Assembly (NCBI GenBank): GCA_014762645.1
Contig: JABURP010000071.1
Span: 1-64,000 of the forward strand
DNA length: 64,000 nucleotides
From: Crocinitomicaceae bacterium
Lineage (GTDB): Bacteria; Bacteroidota; Bacteroidia; Flavobacteriales_D; Crocinitomicaceae
Direction: 5' to 3'
Both the position numbers and the translations under genes were made by a program. A model generated the notes under the pieces. It saw only the letters and a list, made by a program, of their open reading frames with translations. It had not been told where the DNA came from and searched no databases. Positions 16,180 through 23,665 of this stretch are shown in pieces. The stretch's first letter is position 1; each line of letters begins with the position of its first letter.

Positions 16180-19100
16180 ATGGCCGAAAAATATCCCGAA
16201 TACAAAGGTTTAAACCTACCTAACGTTGCAAAAGATGTACTTGATAAATGGGAAGCCGAACAGACCTTCCAAAAAAGTATAGAAGTGCGCGAAGGAAGCC
16301 CATCATTCGTATTTACGGAAGGACCTCCTTCTGCCAATGGTTTGCCGGGTATTCACCACGTGATGGCTCGTACCATTAAAGATATTTTTTGCCGTTATAA
16401 AACCCTGGCGGGTTATCAGGTGAAACGAAAAGCCGGATGGGATACACATGGTTTACCGGTAGAATTGAAGGTGGAGAAGGAATTAGGCATTACCAAAGAG
16501 GATATTGGCACCAAAATCTCAGTTGATGAGTACAACAAAGCTTGTCGTGAAGCAGTGATGCGTTACACAGACGAGTGGGAAAAATTAACCATGGAGATGG
16601 GTTATTGGGTAGATATGGATGATCCTTATATTACTTACGACCCTAAATACATGGAATCCGTATGGTGGCTGTTGGGTCAGATCTATGAAAAAGACCTGAT
16701 GTACAAAGGATACACCATCCAACCGTACTCGCCAAAAGCCGGAACCGGACTAAGCTCTCACGAGATCAACCAACCGGGTTGTTATCGGGATGTAAAAGAC
16801 AATACCTGCGTTGCTCAATTCAAAGTCAAACCAGGAGAAAAGGTTCCATTTGACCAGGCGAAGGTTGATCAACTTCATTTACTGGCATGGACAACTACGC
16901 CGTGGACCTTACCCTCCAATACGGCACTAACTGTAGGTCCGAAAATTGAATATGTTCTGGTTCAAACCTGGAATCAATATACGCATGAACCTATACAGGT
17001 TATCCTTGCAAAGAATTTGGTAACAAAGCAGTTTGGTAAAAAGTTTGTAAAAGTGGAGGACGCTTCATCCATGAACTATCAACAAGGGGATAAAAAAATT
17101 CCCTATGCTATAATTGGAGAATGTTTGGGAGCAGATCTTGTCGGCATCAGATATGAGCAACTGCTTCCTTATTGCCAACCACATGAAAATGCAGATCAGG
17201 CATTTAGGGTAATTCCAGGAGATTTTGTGACCACTGAGGATGGTACAGGGATCGTTCATACCGCACCGACCTTTGGAGCAGATGATGCTTTTGTGGCTAA
17301 ACAGGCTGGAGTTCCGCCCATGTTGATCCTGGACGAAAATGAAAACCCGGTTCCACTTGTTGACCTGCAAGGAAGATTCAGAAAAGAACTTGCAGACCCT
17401 GTTTTTGGATTAGGTGGTGAATATGTTAAAGCGGAGTATCTGGAAGAAGGTGAAGAAGAGAAAGAGTTGGCGCGACAACGCGAAATGCTCAAAGACATCA
17501 TTGCTGATTTGAAAAGCTATTTATCGGTGGATGAGCGGATCACCTTGAAGTTAAAGATAGAAAACAAGGCATTTAACATTGAAAAATACGTTCACTCCTA
17601 TCCACATTGCTGGAGAACGGACAAACCGATTCTTTACTACCCACTGGATTCGTGGTTTATAAAAGTGACCGAAAAGCGGGAGCGGATGGTTGCTCTTAAC
17701 AAAAAGATCAACTGGAAACCAAAATCTACCGGTGAAGGTAGGTTTGGAAATTGGTTGGAAACTGCTAATGACTGGAACCTGTCGCGGTCTAGATACTGGG
17801 GAATCCCAATTCCGGTGTGGACCTCAGAAGACAAAACAGAGCAAATTTGTATTTCTTCTGTTGAGCAGTTGAAATCTGAAGCTCAAAAAGCAGTAGATGC
17901 TGGGATGATGGACAAAAACCCATTAGCTGAATTTGTTCCTGGAGATTTTTCAAAAGAGAATTACGCAAAAATCGACCTTCACAAAAACTATGTGGATGAG
18001 ATCATTTTGGTATCACCTTCGGGGAAACCTATGAAACGAGAAGCAGATCTGATTGACGTCTGGTTTGATTCCGGTTCAGCACCATTTGCACAACAACATT
18101 ATCCATTTGAGAATAAAGAATTGATAGATAATGGTGTCGAAGCGTTTAAGAATGGTACCGCACCTAAAGGACCATCTGCTTTTCCAACGGATTACATTGC
18201 TGAAGGCGTCGATCAAACAAGAGGATGGTTTTATACACAACATGCTATTGCCACACTTGTGTTTGATACGGTTTCTTATAAAAATGTTATCTCCAACGGA
18301 CTTGTGTTGGATAAGAACGGACAAAAAATGTCCAAGCGACTTGGGAATGCTGTCGATCCTTTTGAAACGTTGAGTACTTATGGTGCTGACCCTACAAGAT
18401 GGTACATGATCACCAATGCACAACCCTGGGATAACCTGAAGTTTGATCTGGAAGGAATCACGGAAGTGCAACGTAAATTCTTTGGAACCCTATACAATAC
18501 CTATTCTTTCTTTGCACTTTATGCCAATATTGACGGGTTTACTTATTCCGAAGCAGATGTGCCAAATCGTCCTGAGATTGACCGTTGGATCTTATCCAAA
18601 ATGAATTCTCTCATTAAGGATGTTACCGCGGCTTACGAAGATTATGAACCCACCAAAGCAGGGAGACTGATCCAGGAATTTGTTACGGATGAACTATCTA
18701 ACTGGTACGTACGATTGTGTCGAAGAAGATTCTGGAAAGGAGACTATACAGAAGATAAAATATCAGCCTATCAAACACTTTATCAGTGCCTTGAAACAGT
18801 AGCCGTTTTAGGTTCACCGATTGCACCATTTTATATGGATCAGTTATTCTGTGATTTAAATTCAGTTTGCAACAGGCACACGGCAAGTTCCGTTCATTTA
18901 GTGGATCTTCCAAAAGCCAATGAAGCGGAAATAGATATTGACCTGGAAGAGAAAATGGACATTGCCCAAAAAGTGTCGTCCATGGTATTGAGTTTACGTA
19001 AACGCGAACAGATAAAGGTACGTCAACCCTTACAGAAGATAATGGTACCGGTATTAGACAAGGATTTTGCTCGCAGGCTGGAAGATGTAAAAGACATTAT

Positions 19101-19683
19101 TTTATCCGAAGTTAATATTAAGGAAATAGAGTTGTTAGAAGACACGGAAGGAGTCATTAACAAAAAGATAAAGCCCAATTTCAAGACCATTGGCCCGAAA
19201 TACGGTAAACAAATGAAGCAAATTGCTGCCATGATTGGTCAGTGGGGAGCAAAAGAAATTTCTGAGGTAGAAACTAACGGTGGTTGGAAAGGTGAACTCA
19301 ACGGAGAAGAAATAGCACTGGACATATCTGATTTTGAGATCACGACAGATGATATTCCCGGATGGCTCGTTGCATCAGAAGGGCGCATCACTGTGGCACT
19401 TGATATCACAATAACAGATGAACTTAAATCGGAAGGAATTGCCCGAGAGTTGATTAACCGAATTCAGAATTACAGAAAAGATTCAGGTTTGGAAGTGATG
19501 GACAGAATTAAGCTGACTTTTGATGCTAATGACGTGGTAAAATCAGCTATTGAATCGAACAAAGAGTACATCAAGAATGAGGTATTGGCACTGGACATTC
19601 AATATGCCACCCTCAGTGAAAATGATGGCGTTTTAGCTGACTTGGAAGAGGGGGATACACGAATTGATCTTGTTAAGGGATAG
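16180..19683 (+). CDS. ileS: Isoleucyl-tRNA synthetase, type 2 (eukaryote-like), with altered HIGH motif
   Basis: This 1167-residue class I synthetase attaches isoleucine to tRNA-Ile. It shows the N-terminal catalytic block PPSANGLPGIHHVMART, the CP1 editing region (about 190-420, including LLAWTTTPWTLPSNTAL), KMSKRLGN (about residue 715) and the anticodon-binding and C-terminal domains. The length and block layout match the long eukaryote-like type 2 enzymes usual in Bacteroidota. At the HIGH position the sequence is G57-I58-H59-H60, so the first and third residues are swapped compared with HxGH. Type 2 enzymes are generally much less sensitive to mupirocin than type 1. Confidence 0.97.
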   Translation: MAEKYPEYKGLNLPNVAKDVLDKWEAEQTFQKSIEVREGSPSFVFTEGPPSANGLPGIHHVMARTIKDIFCRYKTLAGYQVKRKAGWDTHGLPVELKVEKELGITKEDIGTKISVDEYNKACREAVMRYTDEWEKLTMEMGYWVDMDDPYITYDPKYMESVWWLLGQIYEKDLMYKGYTIQPYSPKAGTGLSSHEINQPGCYRDVKDNTCVAQFKVKPGEKVPFDQAKVDQLHLLAWTTTPWTLPSNTALTVGPKIEYVLVQTWNQYTHEPIQVILAKNLVTKQFGKKFVKVEDASSMNYQQGDKKIPYAIIGECLGADLVGIRYEQLLPYCQPHENADQAFRVIPGDFVTTEDGTGIVHTAPTFGADDAFVAKQAGVPPMLILDENENPVPLVDLQGRFRKELADPVFGLGGEYVKAEYLEEGEEEKELARQREMLKDIIADLKSYLSVDERITLKLKIENKAFNIEKYVHSYPHCWRTDKPILYYPLDSWFIKVTEKRERMVALNKKINWKPKSTGEGRFGNWLETANDWNLSRSRYWGIPIPVWTSEDKTEQICISSVEQLKSEAQKAVDAGMMDKNPLAEFVPGDFSKENYAKIDLHKNYVDEIILVSPSGKPMKREADLIDVWFDSGSAPFAQQHYPFENKELIDNGVEAFKNGTAPKGPSAFPTDYIAEGVDQTRGWFYTQHAIATLVFDTVSYKNVISNGLVLDKNGQKMSKRLGNAVDPFETLSTYGADPTRWYMITNAQPWDNLKFDLEGITEVQRKFFGTLYNTYSFFALYANIDGFTYSEADVPNRPEIDRWILSKMNSLIKDVTAAYEDYEPTKAGRLIQEFVTDELSNWYVRLCRRRFWKGDYTEDKISAYQTLYQCLETVAVLGSPIAPFYMDQLFCDLNSVCNRHTASSVHLVDLPKANEAEIDIDLEEKMDIAQKVSSMVLSLRKREQIKVRQPLQKIMVPVLDKDFARRLEDVKDIILSEVNIKEIELLEDTEGVINKKIKPNFKTIGPKYGKQMKQIAAMIGQWGAKEISEVETNGGWKGELNGEEIALDISDFEITTDDIPGWLVASEGRITVALDITITDELKSEGIARELINRIQNYRKDSGLEVMDRIKLTFDANDVVKSAIESNKEYIKNEVLALDIQYATLSENDGVLADLEEGDTRIDLVKG

Positions 19684-19752
19684 GTTATTTGCTAAACACA
19701 ATTTATATTCCGCGTCTATTGTGGTTAAATTTTGGGTAGTAAAAAAGGTGAA

Positions 19753-20619
19753 ATGAAACGATTTGTTCAATACGCATATTATCCTTTCCTGTTGGCAGGA
19801 ACTTTCGGAATCACCTATATGATGATCCATTTTTACCCGGAGACGGCTTATCCATTTATTCCAATTTCACTGATTATATTATACGCCTTAATTTTCATTT
19901 TTGGAGAACGACACTTGCCTTTTAAAAGTGAATGGAATGGAATTCTAATTGATACTAAAGCCGACTTTTTGCAATCATTTATTTCTTTACCTGTAGCGTC
20001 TAAACTGGCAGAACTAGCACTTCCTTTTTTAATGTATTATCCTCTAATATATGTTCAGGAACACGTGGGGCTAATTGATTTGCGTAAAGAATATGGTTTT
20101 ACTTTTCAGGTTGCTGTAGCTTTGATAGCAGGAGAGTTTTGTTATTACTGGTTTCACCGCGCAACACACACATGGCCTTTATTGTGGAGGCTCCATGCTG
20201 TTCATCATGGGGCAAAGCGCGTTTATTGGATGAATGCCGGCAGGTTTCATTTTATTGAAATCTTTTTAGGTGGATTCGCATTTTATATTCCCCTGGCATT
20301 TTTTCAACCATATCCGGACGTTACAATTATGATCATTGCAATATCAGGTATTACTGGGTTTTTAGAACACATTAATATTGATTTTAAAGCAGGTTGGTTG
20401 AATTATATTTTCAATACAGCTCAGCACCATAGGTGGCATCATTCAAATGTGGTGAAAGAATCAAACACAAATTATGGCAAAGTGCTTATCATTTGGGACC
20501 TTCTATTCGGAACATTCTTTCTTCCTAAAAACCGAGAAGTTGAAGAAGTTGGCACAATCGCTGATGTACCCTATGATTTTATTGGACAAGTAAAGTACCC
20601 ATTTACACATAAGGGGTAA
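19753..20619 (+). CDS. Sterol desaturase/fatty acid hydroxylase superfamily membrane enzyme (copy 1)
   Basis: This 288-residue membrane di-iron oxygenase has the family's His boxes: HRATH, then LHAVHHGAKR, EHINIDF and QHHRWHHSN, the eight-His pattern that binds two irons. About four membrane helices surround them. Members hydroxylate or desaturate sterols, fatty acids, carotenoids or sphingoid bases; the substrate here is unknown. ATG at 19753 is chosen over the upstream TTG at 19732, because the protein then begins at the hydrophobic region. A second, divergent member lies at 26447. Confidence 0.87.
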   Translation: MKRFVQYAYYPFLLAGTFGITYMMIHFYPETAYPFIPISLIILYALIFIFGERHLPFKSEWNGILIDTKADFLQSFISLPVASKLAELALPFLMYYPLIYVQEHVGLIDLRKEYGFTFQVAVALIAGEFCYYWFHRATHTWPLLWRLHAVHHGAKRVYWMNAGRFHFIEIFLGGFAFYIPLAFFQPYPDVTIMIIAISGITGFLEHINIDFKAGWLNYIFNTAQHHRWHHSNVVKESNTNYGKVLIIWDLLFGTFFLPKNREVEEVGTIADVPYDFIGQVKYPFTHKG

Positions 20620-20696
20620 TAATAATCGCCGGGAATAAGAAAAAAGACTAATCCTTTTTGCAGTGTGATCATTAAACACGGATGAAAATACCTTTG

Positions 20697-20771
20697 TCGG
20701 GGGTGAGAGGATTTGTACCTCCGATCTAACCCCCCCAGATGTGCGCTTTATCCGGACTAAGCTACACCCCG
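20697..20771 (-). pseudogene. Decayed tRNA-Pro(GGG)-like gene
   Basis: On the minus strand the 75 nt begin CGGGGTGTAGC and show an acceptor-like stem, a good D arm (GCTT/AAGC) and a T arm (GGAGG/CCTCT), so it is clearly tRNA-derived. CTGGGGG points to a GGG anticodon for proline. Several defects argue against function: the anticodon stem no longer pairs (CACAT against GGTTA), the T loop reads TACAAAT where position 55 should be T, and one extra C in the 3' acceptor strand breaks pairing with C1. Homopolymer sequencing error could explain the extra C and G but not the TAC. Confidence 0.6.
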
Positions 20772-20862
20772 ATAAAGTAAATTAGAAGGAAAAACGATTA
20801 GTGTCTTTCTGAACAGTCCAATATAATTAATCTCATTTCTAACAAGTACAAAACGCTTGTTC

Positions 20863-21111
20863 TTATTCTGGCTCCATGGGCAGACGCTTCAGGTTACTCA
20901 CATACCTTTGATGATTATAAGTTGCGCCATTTTCAATAACATCCATTAATTCGATTGACAGACACTTGGCGATTAACTCTTTCGCCGATTGCTCATCCAA
21001 CCCCATGCTTATAAGTTTTTCCAAAGTTTCTTTAGTTTCTTTGGGGTCATTATCCGCAATCTGGTTATCAATGATGTTGAAAATCTCTTCTCGTAATGCT
21101 TCGTTGTCCAT
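20863..21111 (-). CDS. Conserved-looking small hypothetical protein between two tRNA genes
   Basis: This 82-residue acidic, all-helical protein (EEIFNIIDNQIADNDP, then KLISMGLDEQSAKELIAK and ELMDVIENG) ends with YNHQRYVSNLKRLPMEPE. It has no signal peptide or membrane helix. It resembles a widespread family of about 80-residue proteins of unknown function with the pattern 'eTxxrLxxxGxsxxeakxlIaxclaxEl', but I cannot name it. It lies on the minus strand between the tRNA-Arg island and the decayed tRNA-Pro, and a strong hairpin lies upstream of its start. Confidence 0.65.
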   Translation of the reverse strand: MDNEALREEIFNIIDNQIADNDPKETKETLEKLISMGLDEQSAKELIAKCLSIELMDVIENGATYNHQRYVSNLKRLPMEPE

Positions 21112-21131
21112 GGAATACGTTTTCTATACTT

Positions 21132-21152
21132 AGATATGATACCATCATATCT
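21132..21152. repeat. Perfect inverted repeat upstream of the 82-residue gene
   Basis: AGATATGAT (21132-21140) and its complement (21144-21152) are separated by 3 nt, and the pairing can extend outward to ACTTA/TAAGT with one bulge. There is no T run on either strand, so an operator, or a processing or termination hairpin between the tRNA and the gene, is more likely than a standard terminator. Confidence 0.6.
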
Positions 21153-21155
21153 TTA

Positions 21156-21255
21156 AGTAGCCCCGGCAGGAATTACCGATTAGTAATTTGTAAAGCTCAT
21201 AGCATTCGCAACAAATTATCTATCGGCATAAACTTCTCTTCCTGCCACTCCTACT
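21156..21255. repeat. 100-nt imperfect palindrome at the 3' flank of tRNA-Arg
   Basis: The two arms pair in three blocks: AGTAG/CTACT at the ends, GGCAGGAA/TTCCTGCC next, and a CCGAT-TAATTTGT-type arm of about 16 nt in the middle (around 21176-21191 with 21215-21230). The left arm contains the last 16 nt of tRNA-Arg, so part of the palindrome is built from tRNA sequence. It is compatible with a small palindromic mobile element or a structured RNA. Confidence 0.6.
21158..21173 (-). repeat. Extra copy of the tRNA-Arg 3' end (16 nt)
   Basis: TAGCCCCGGCAGGAAT (plus-strand reading) is identical to 21260-21275, the last 16 nt of the intact tRNA-Arg, and lies in the same orientation 102 nt away. 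Direct copies of a tRNA 3' end are the usual scar of integrase-mediated insertion, but only 86 nt lie between the two copies and no integrase is present. Confidence 0.7.
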
Positions 21256-21259
21256 AGCG

Positions 21260-21331
21260 TAGCCCCGGCAGGAATCGAACCTGCATCTAAAGTTTAGGAA
21301 ACTTCTATTCTATCCATTGAACTACGGGGCC
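21260..21331 (-). tRNA. tRNA-Arg (anticodon CCT)
   Basis: The 72-nt cloverleaf is complete. The acceptor stem is GGCCCCG/CGGGGCT with a terminal G-T pair, the D arm is GTTC/GAAT, and the anticodon stem is GAAGT/ACTTT with loop TTCCTAA. The T arm is GCAGG/CCTGC with the canonical TTCGATT loop, and the discriminator is A. No CCA is encoded. It reads AGG codons. The gene is immediately preceded (9 nt) by the stop of a GIY-YIG nuclease gene, and duplicated pieces of its 5' and 3' parts lie on both sides. Confidence 0.95.
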
Positions 21332-21340
21332 AAAACTGGA

Positions 21341-21574
21341 TTACAAAGATTTCAAAAATTCTTTACCTGCTCCACTTTTAAGATATTTTTCTCTGTCTCT
21401 GGCCTGCGTTCTGGATGTATACAGTTCTGTATATATAATCTTCCATGGTCGATAGCCCTTAGTTGATCTTGTTTTACCCGCATTGTGCTCTTTAATTCTG
21501 TTATCAAGGTTTTGAGTGAATCCGACATAGATTCTTCCATCTACAAGACTTTTTAAAGCATATACCGTATACAT
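21341..21574 (-). CDS. GIY-YIG (URI/UPF0213-type) endonuclease
   Basis: This 77-residue protein is essentially one GIY-YIG domain: YTVYALKS (GIY block), RIYVGFTQNLDNRIKEHN (YIG block with catalytic Arg), then KIIYTELYTSRTQARDREKYLKSG with the metal-binding Glu. Such single-domain proteins are widespread but poorly understood; larger relatives are homing and repair nucleases. Here the gene sits exactly between a displaced 5' half of tRNA-Arg(CCT), which ends 3 nt before the ATG, and the intact tRNA-Arg(CCT), which starts 9 nt after the stop. The context suggests a tRNA-targeting mobile nuclease gene (inference). Confidence 0.9.
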   Translation of the reverse strand: MYTVYALKSLVDGRIYVGFTQNLDNRIKEHNAGKTRSTKGYRPWKIIYTELYTSRTQARDREKYLKSGAGKEFLKSL

Positions 21575-21630
21575 AAAAAACTTCTATTCCCTGCCTGCCG
21601 GCAGGCAGGTATCCATTGAACTACGGGGCC
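21575..21630 (-). pseudogene. Displaced 5' half of tRNA-Arg(CCT) interrupted by a palindrome
   Basis: On the minus strand it reads the first 21 nt of tRNA-Arg (21630-21610), then a 20-nt perfect palindrome, then tRNA nucleotides 22-33 (21589-21578, GAATAGAAGTTT). Identity stops at T33, directly before the anticodon. After TTT the ATG of the GIY-YIG gene follows. It cannot make a tRNA because the 3' half is absent. It is a 33-nt split direct repeat of the intact tRNA 5' half. Confidence 0.85.
21590..21609. repeat. 20-nt perfect palindrome within the half-tRNA
   Basis: CCTGCCTGCCGGCAGGCAGG is fully self-complementary. It is inserted cleanly between nucleotides 21 and 22 of the tRNA-Arg 5' half, at the D-loop/D-stem border. 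As far as I recall, similar TGCCGGCA-core palindromes are frequent dispersed repeats in environmental Bacteroidota genomes; that recollection is not verified here. Confidence 0.8.
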
Positions 21631-21642
21631 ATTTTTCTTTGT

Positions 21643-21711
21643 GGCCGCGTAGTGAAATGCCTGTCCCGGCAATTAGTGTCCTTTGACACTTTGTCGGGAA
21701 ACTACGGGGCC
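21643..21711. repeat. 69-nt nested palindrome beginning with the tRNA-Arg 5' end
   Basis: The outer arms 21643-21653 (GGCCGCGTAGT) and 21701-21711 (ACTACGGGGCC) pair with one mismatch. The right arm, read on the minus strand, equals tRNA-Arg nucleotides 1-12. Inner arms are TCCCG/CGGGA (21664-21668 with 21695-21699) and AGTGTC/GACACT (21675-21680 with 21685-21690) around a CTTT loop. It looks like a second broken tRNA 5' end that became one arm of a hairpin element. Confidence 0.7.
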
Positions 21712-21759
21712 AATATCTTATGGGAAAGCAAAAATATATAATTCATGGAATAGATTAAA

Positions 21760-23121
21760 TCAAAGCTCGTAAACATCATTTAATCTTGGAACTTCCACAG
21801 TCCAACCTAATTCTGTTTCAATTTTCACTCTAAATGCATTTGTCTGATGCGGTTCACCATGATTTAGAAACACCGTTTTCGGTTCAGATTTAAAATTTTT
21901 CATCCACTCCACCATTTCTTCTCTATCTGCGTGTGCGGACATTGATGAAATGGTCTGTATTTCACAATTGATGTCCTGATACTGACCAAAAAACTTGATT
22001 TTTCGAGTGCCTTGCTGTAAATCTCTTCCTCGGGTACCTACAGCTTGAAATCCCACAAACAATAATGTGTTATTGGCATTACTTCCGTGATTGTTGAGGT
22101 AATGTAAAATTCGACCGCCTTCTAACATTCCGCTTCCTGCCAGCACAATCTTCGGTTTTTTATCGGCAACCACGGCTTTAGATTCTTCATGGCTCTGAAT
22201 GTAATGTATAGCACCAAACATGTGGTCGGTATCGTGTTTGGGTAAATCCTGTATTTCCGGGTAACGGTCAAATACCATGGTTGATTTTGTCCCCATTGGA
22301 GAGTCAAGGTAAATAGGTACATTCGGCATTTTGCCCTCCTCCTTTAGCTGATAAATAAGGTATATCAACTCTTGTGTTCGCTCAACAGCAAAGGACGGAA
22401 TCATCAATATTCCTCTTCGGTTATAAGTGGTATTGATTATTTTTTCGAGTTCTGATTTTACGTTTTCTACTTTATGCGTGCGATCCCCATAAGTTGATTC
22501 CATGATCAAATAATCGGCATATTCAACTTTCTTTGGCGGGTATAAGAGCATAGGGTCACTTCTTCCAATATCTCCTGAGAACAGGAAAGTTTTATCAAAT
22601 ACTTTTAATTCAACCATAGCAGAACCTAAAATGTGTCCCGCATTTACAAGTTGGAACTTAATTTCTGTATCAATTAATACCCATTCGTGATATTCATGGG
22701 CACTAAATAATCCAAAACTTGATTTGGCATCTTTTTGAGTATATAATGGTTTGGGATGTAAATGACCACTGTAATGCAAACGCGCAGCTCTTTCTGCATC
22801 TTCTTCCTGAATTTTGGCACTGTCCAGTAAAATGATCTCCGTTAATTCAGCTGTTGAAGGAGTACAGTAGATGGGACCAGTAAACCCATTTTTTACTAAT
22901 ACGGGGATATATCCGCAATGGTCCAAATGAGCATGGGTCAGTATAATGGCGTCAATTGTTGAGGGGTCAATGGCAAATTTGTTCCAATTTAGATTTCTCA
23001 GATCCTTTAACCCCTGAAATAAACCACAATCAATTAGAACATTTTTACCATTTGCCTGAACAAGTGATTTTGATCCGGTAACTGTTCCTGCCCCTCCCAG
23101 AAACTGTAGTTGTATCTTCAT
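21760..23121 (-). CDS. MBL-fold beta-CASP ribonuclease (RNA-processing exonuclease family)
   Basis: This 453-residue protein has a metallo-beta-lactamase core with LTHAHLDHCGYIPVL (the HxHxDH zinc motif), SGDIGRSDPMLLYPP, and the MESTYGDR turn. A beta-CASP insert follows (about 240-380), then the C-terminal RMMBL motif SMSAHADREEM with the last zinc His. Relatives are CPSF-73-like nucleases acting on RNA ends, but the RNA target is unknown. ATG at 23121 is preferred, since longer forms add a low-complexity N-terminus before the conserved KIQLQFLGGAGTVTG. Confidence 0.9.
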   Translation of the reverse strand: MKIQLQFLGGAGTVTGSKSLVQANGKNVLIDCGLFQGLKDLRNLNWNKFAIDPSTIDAIILTHAHLDHCGYIPVLVKNGFTGPIYCTPSTAELTEIILLDSAKIQEEDAERAARLHYSGHLHPKPLYTQKDAKSSFGLFSAHEYHEWVLIDTEIKFQLVNAGHILGSAMVELKVFDKTFLFSGDIGRSDPMLLYPPKKVEYADYLIMESTYGDRTHKVENVKSELEKIINTTYNRRGILMIPSFAVERTQELIYLIYQLKEEGKMPNVPIYLDSPMGTKSTMVFDRYPEIQDLPKHDTDHMFGAIHYIQSHEESKAVVADKKPKIVLAGSGMLEGGRILHYLNNHGSNANNTLLFVGFQAVGTRGRDLQQGTRKIKFFGQYQDINCEIQTISSMSAHADREEMVEWMKNFKSEPKTVFLNHGEPHQTNAFRVKIETELGWTVEVPRLNDVYEL

Positions 23122-23250
23122 GTCTTGCATAGTACTAAAGTACTTAAACAAAATATAGAAAATATGATTTGTTTCAGTCAAAAAGGTGATCTTATTGCAG
23201 GATCAATAAATCAGAGTTTTTATGTAGATTAGAACCTCAAACATTTTCAC

Positions 23251-23562
23251 ATGATAGCACTTATTATTGTTGCCGGGGGCTTGTATAGCCTGGCTAAAAA
23301 GAGAAATATGAATGCCATTGTTTGGGCCATAATAGGTGTAGCCGCCTGGTTTGGCGGACAGTTTATTGGGGGGCTAATATTAGGTTTGGCCGACCCAGGA
23401 TCGGTTTATGATGATGGTGCATTGCTGGCTTACGGTTTAGGAGGAGCTATTGGTGCATCTATCTTTGCATTTGTGATGCTCGAAGTAATTTACAGAAACA
23501 AACAAAAGAGCTTGCCGGAATCTGATGAGGTGATGGATGACGTTACAGTTGATGAGCTCTAG
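23251..23562 (+). CDS. Small two- to three-helix membrane protein, function unknown
   Basis: This 103-residue protein has a hydrophobic N-terminus (IALIIVAGGLYSLA), a Gly-rich membrane region (WAIIGVAAWFGGQFIGGLILGLAD) and a third hydrophobic segment (GLGGAIGASIFAFVMLEVIY), ending in an acidic tail (PESDEVMDDVTVDEL). I recognise no family. It is divergent from the beta-CASP nuclease and about 100 nt before hpf. Confidence 0.65.
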   Translation: MIALIIVAGGLYSLAKKRNMNAIVWAIIGVAAWFGGQFIGGLILGLADPGSVYDDGALLAYGLGGAIGASIFAFVMLEVIYRNKQKSLPESDEVMDDVTVDEL

Positions 23563-23665
23563 GTGGTGTGAAAGCTTACGTATGACATGTTTCAGGAAAA
23601 GAAGTGATCTTTAAAAGGAAAAGTCTGCACCATCTTAACTAATTTAGTCGAAAATATAGTTTGAC

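Noticed and set aside
19023-19232. Other long frames antisense to ileS
   Set aside because: They depend on the codon pattern of the sense gene and show no family motif; ileS is conserved throughout.
20620-20696. AAAAAAG...CCTTTTT as a terminator after the first hydroxylase gene
   Set aside because: The stem is weak and almost purely A/T-rich with a short G/C core. The evidence is too slight to annotate.
21352-21540. A 62-codon minus-strand frame within the GIY-YIG gene
   Set aside because: It overlaps the GIY-YIG frame completely and has no protein-family features, while the GIY-YIG frame has all catalytic blocks.
21260-21630. A group I intron or intron-encoded homing endonuclease within tRNA-Arg(CCT)
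   Set aside because: The DNA after the GIY-YIG gene is a complete tRNA, not a 3' half, and the space around the gene is far too short for an intron core. The arrangement is a partial duplication with restoration, not a split tRNA.
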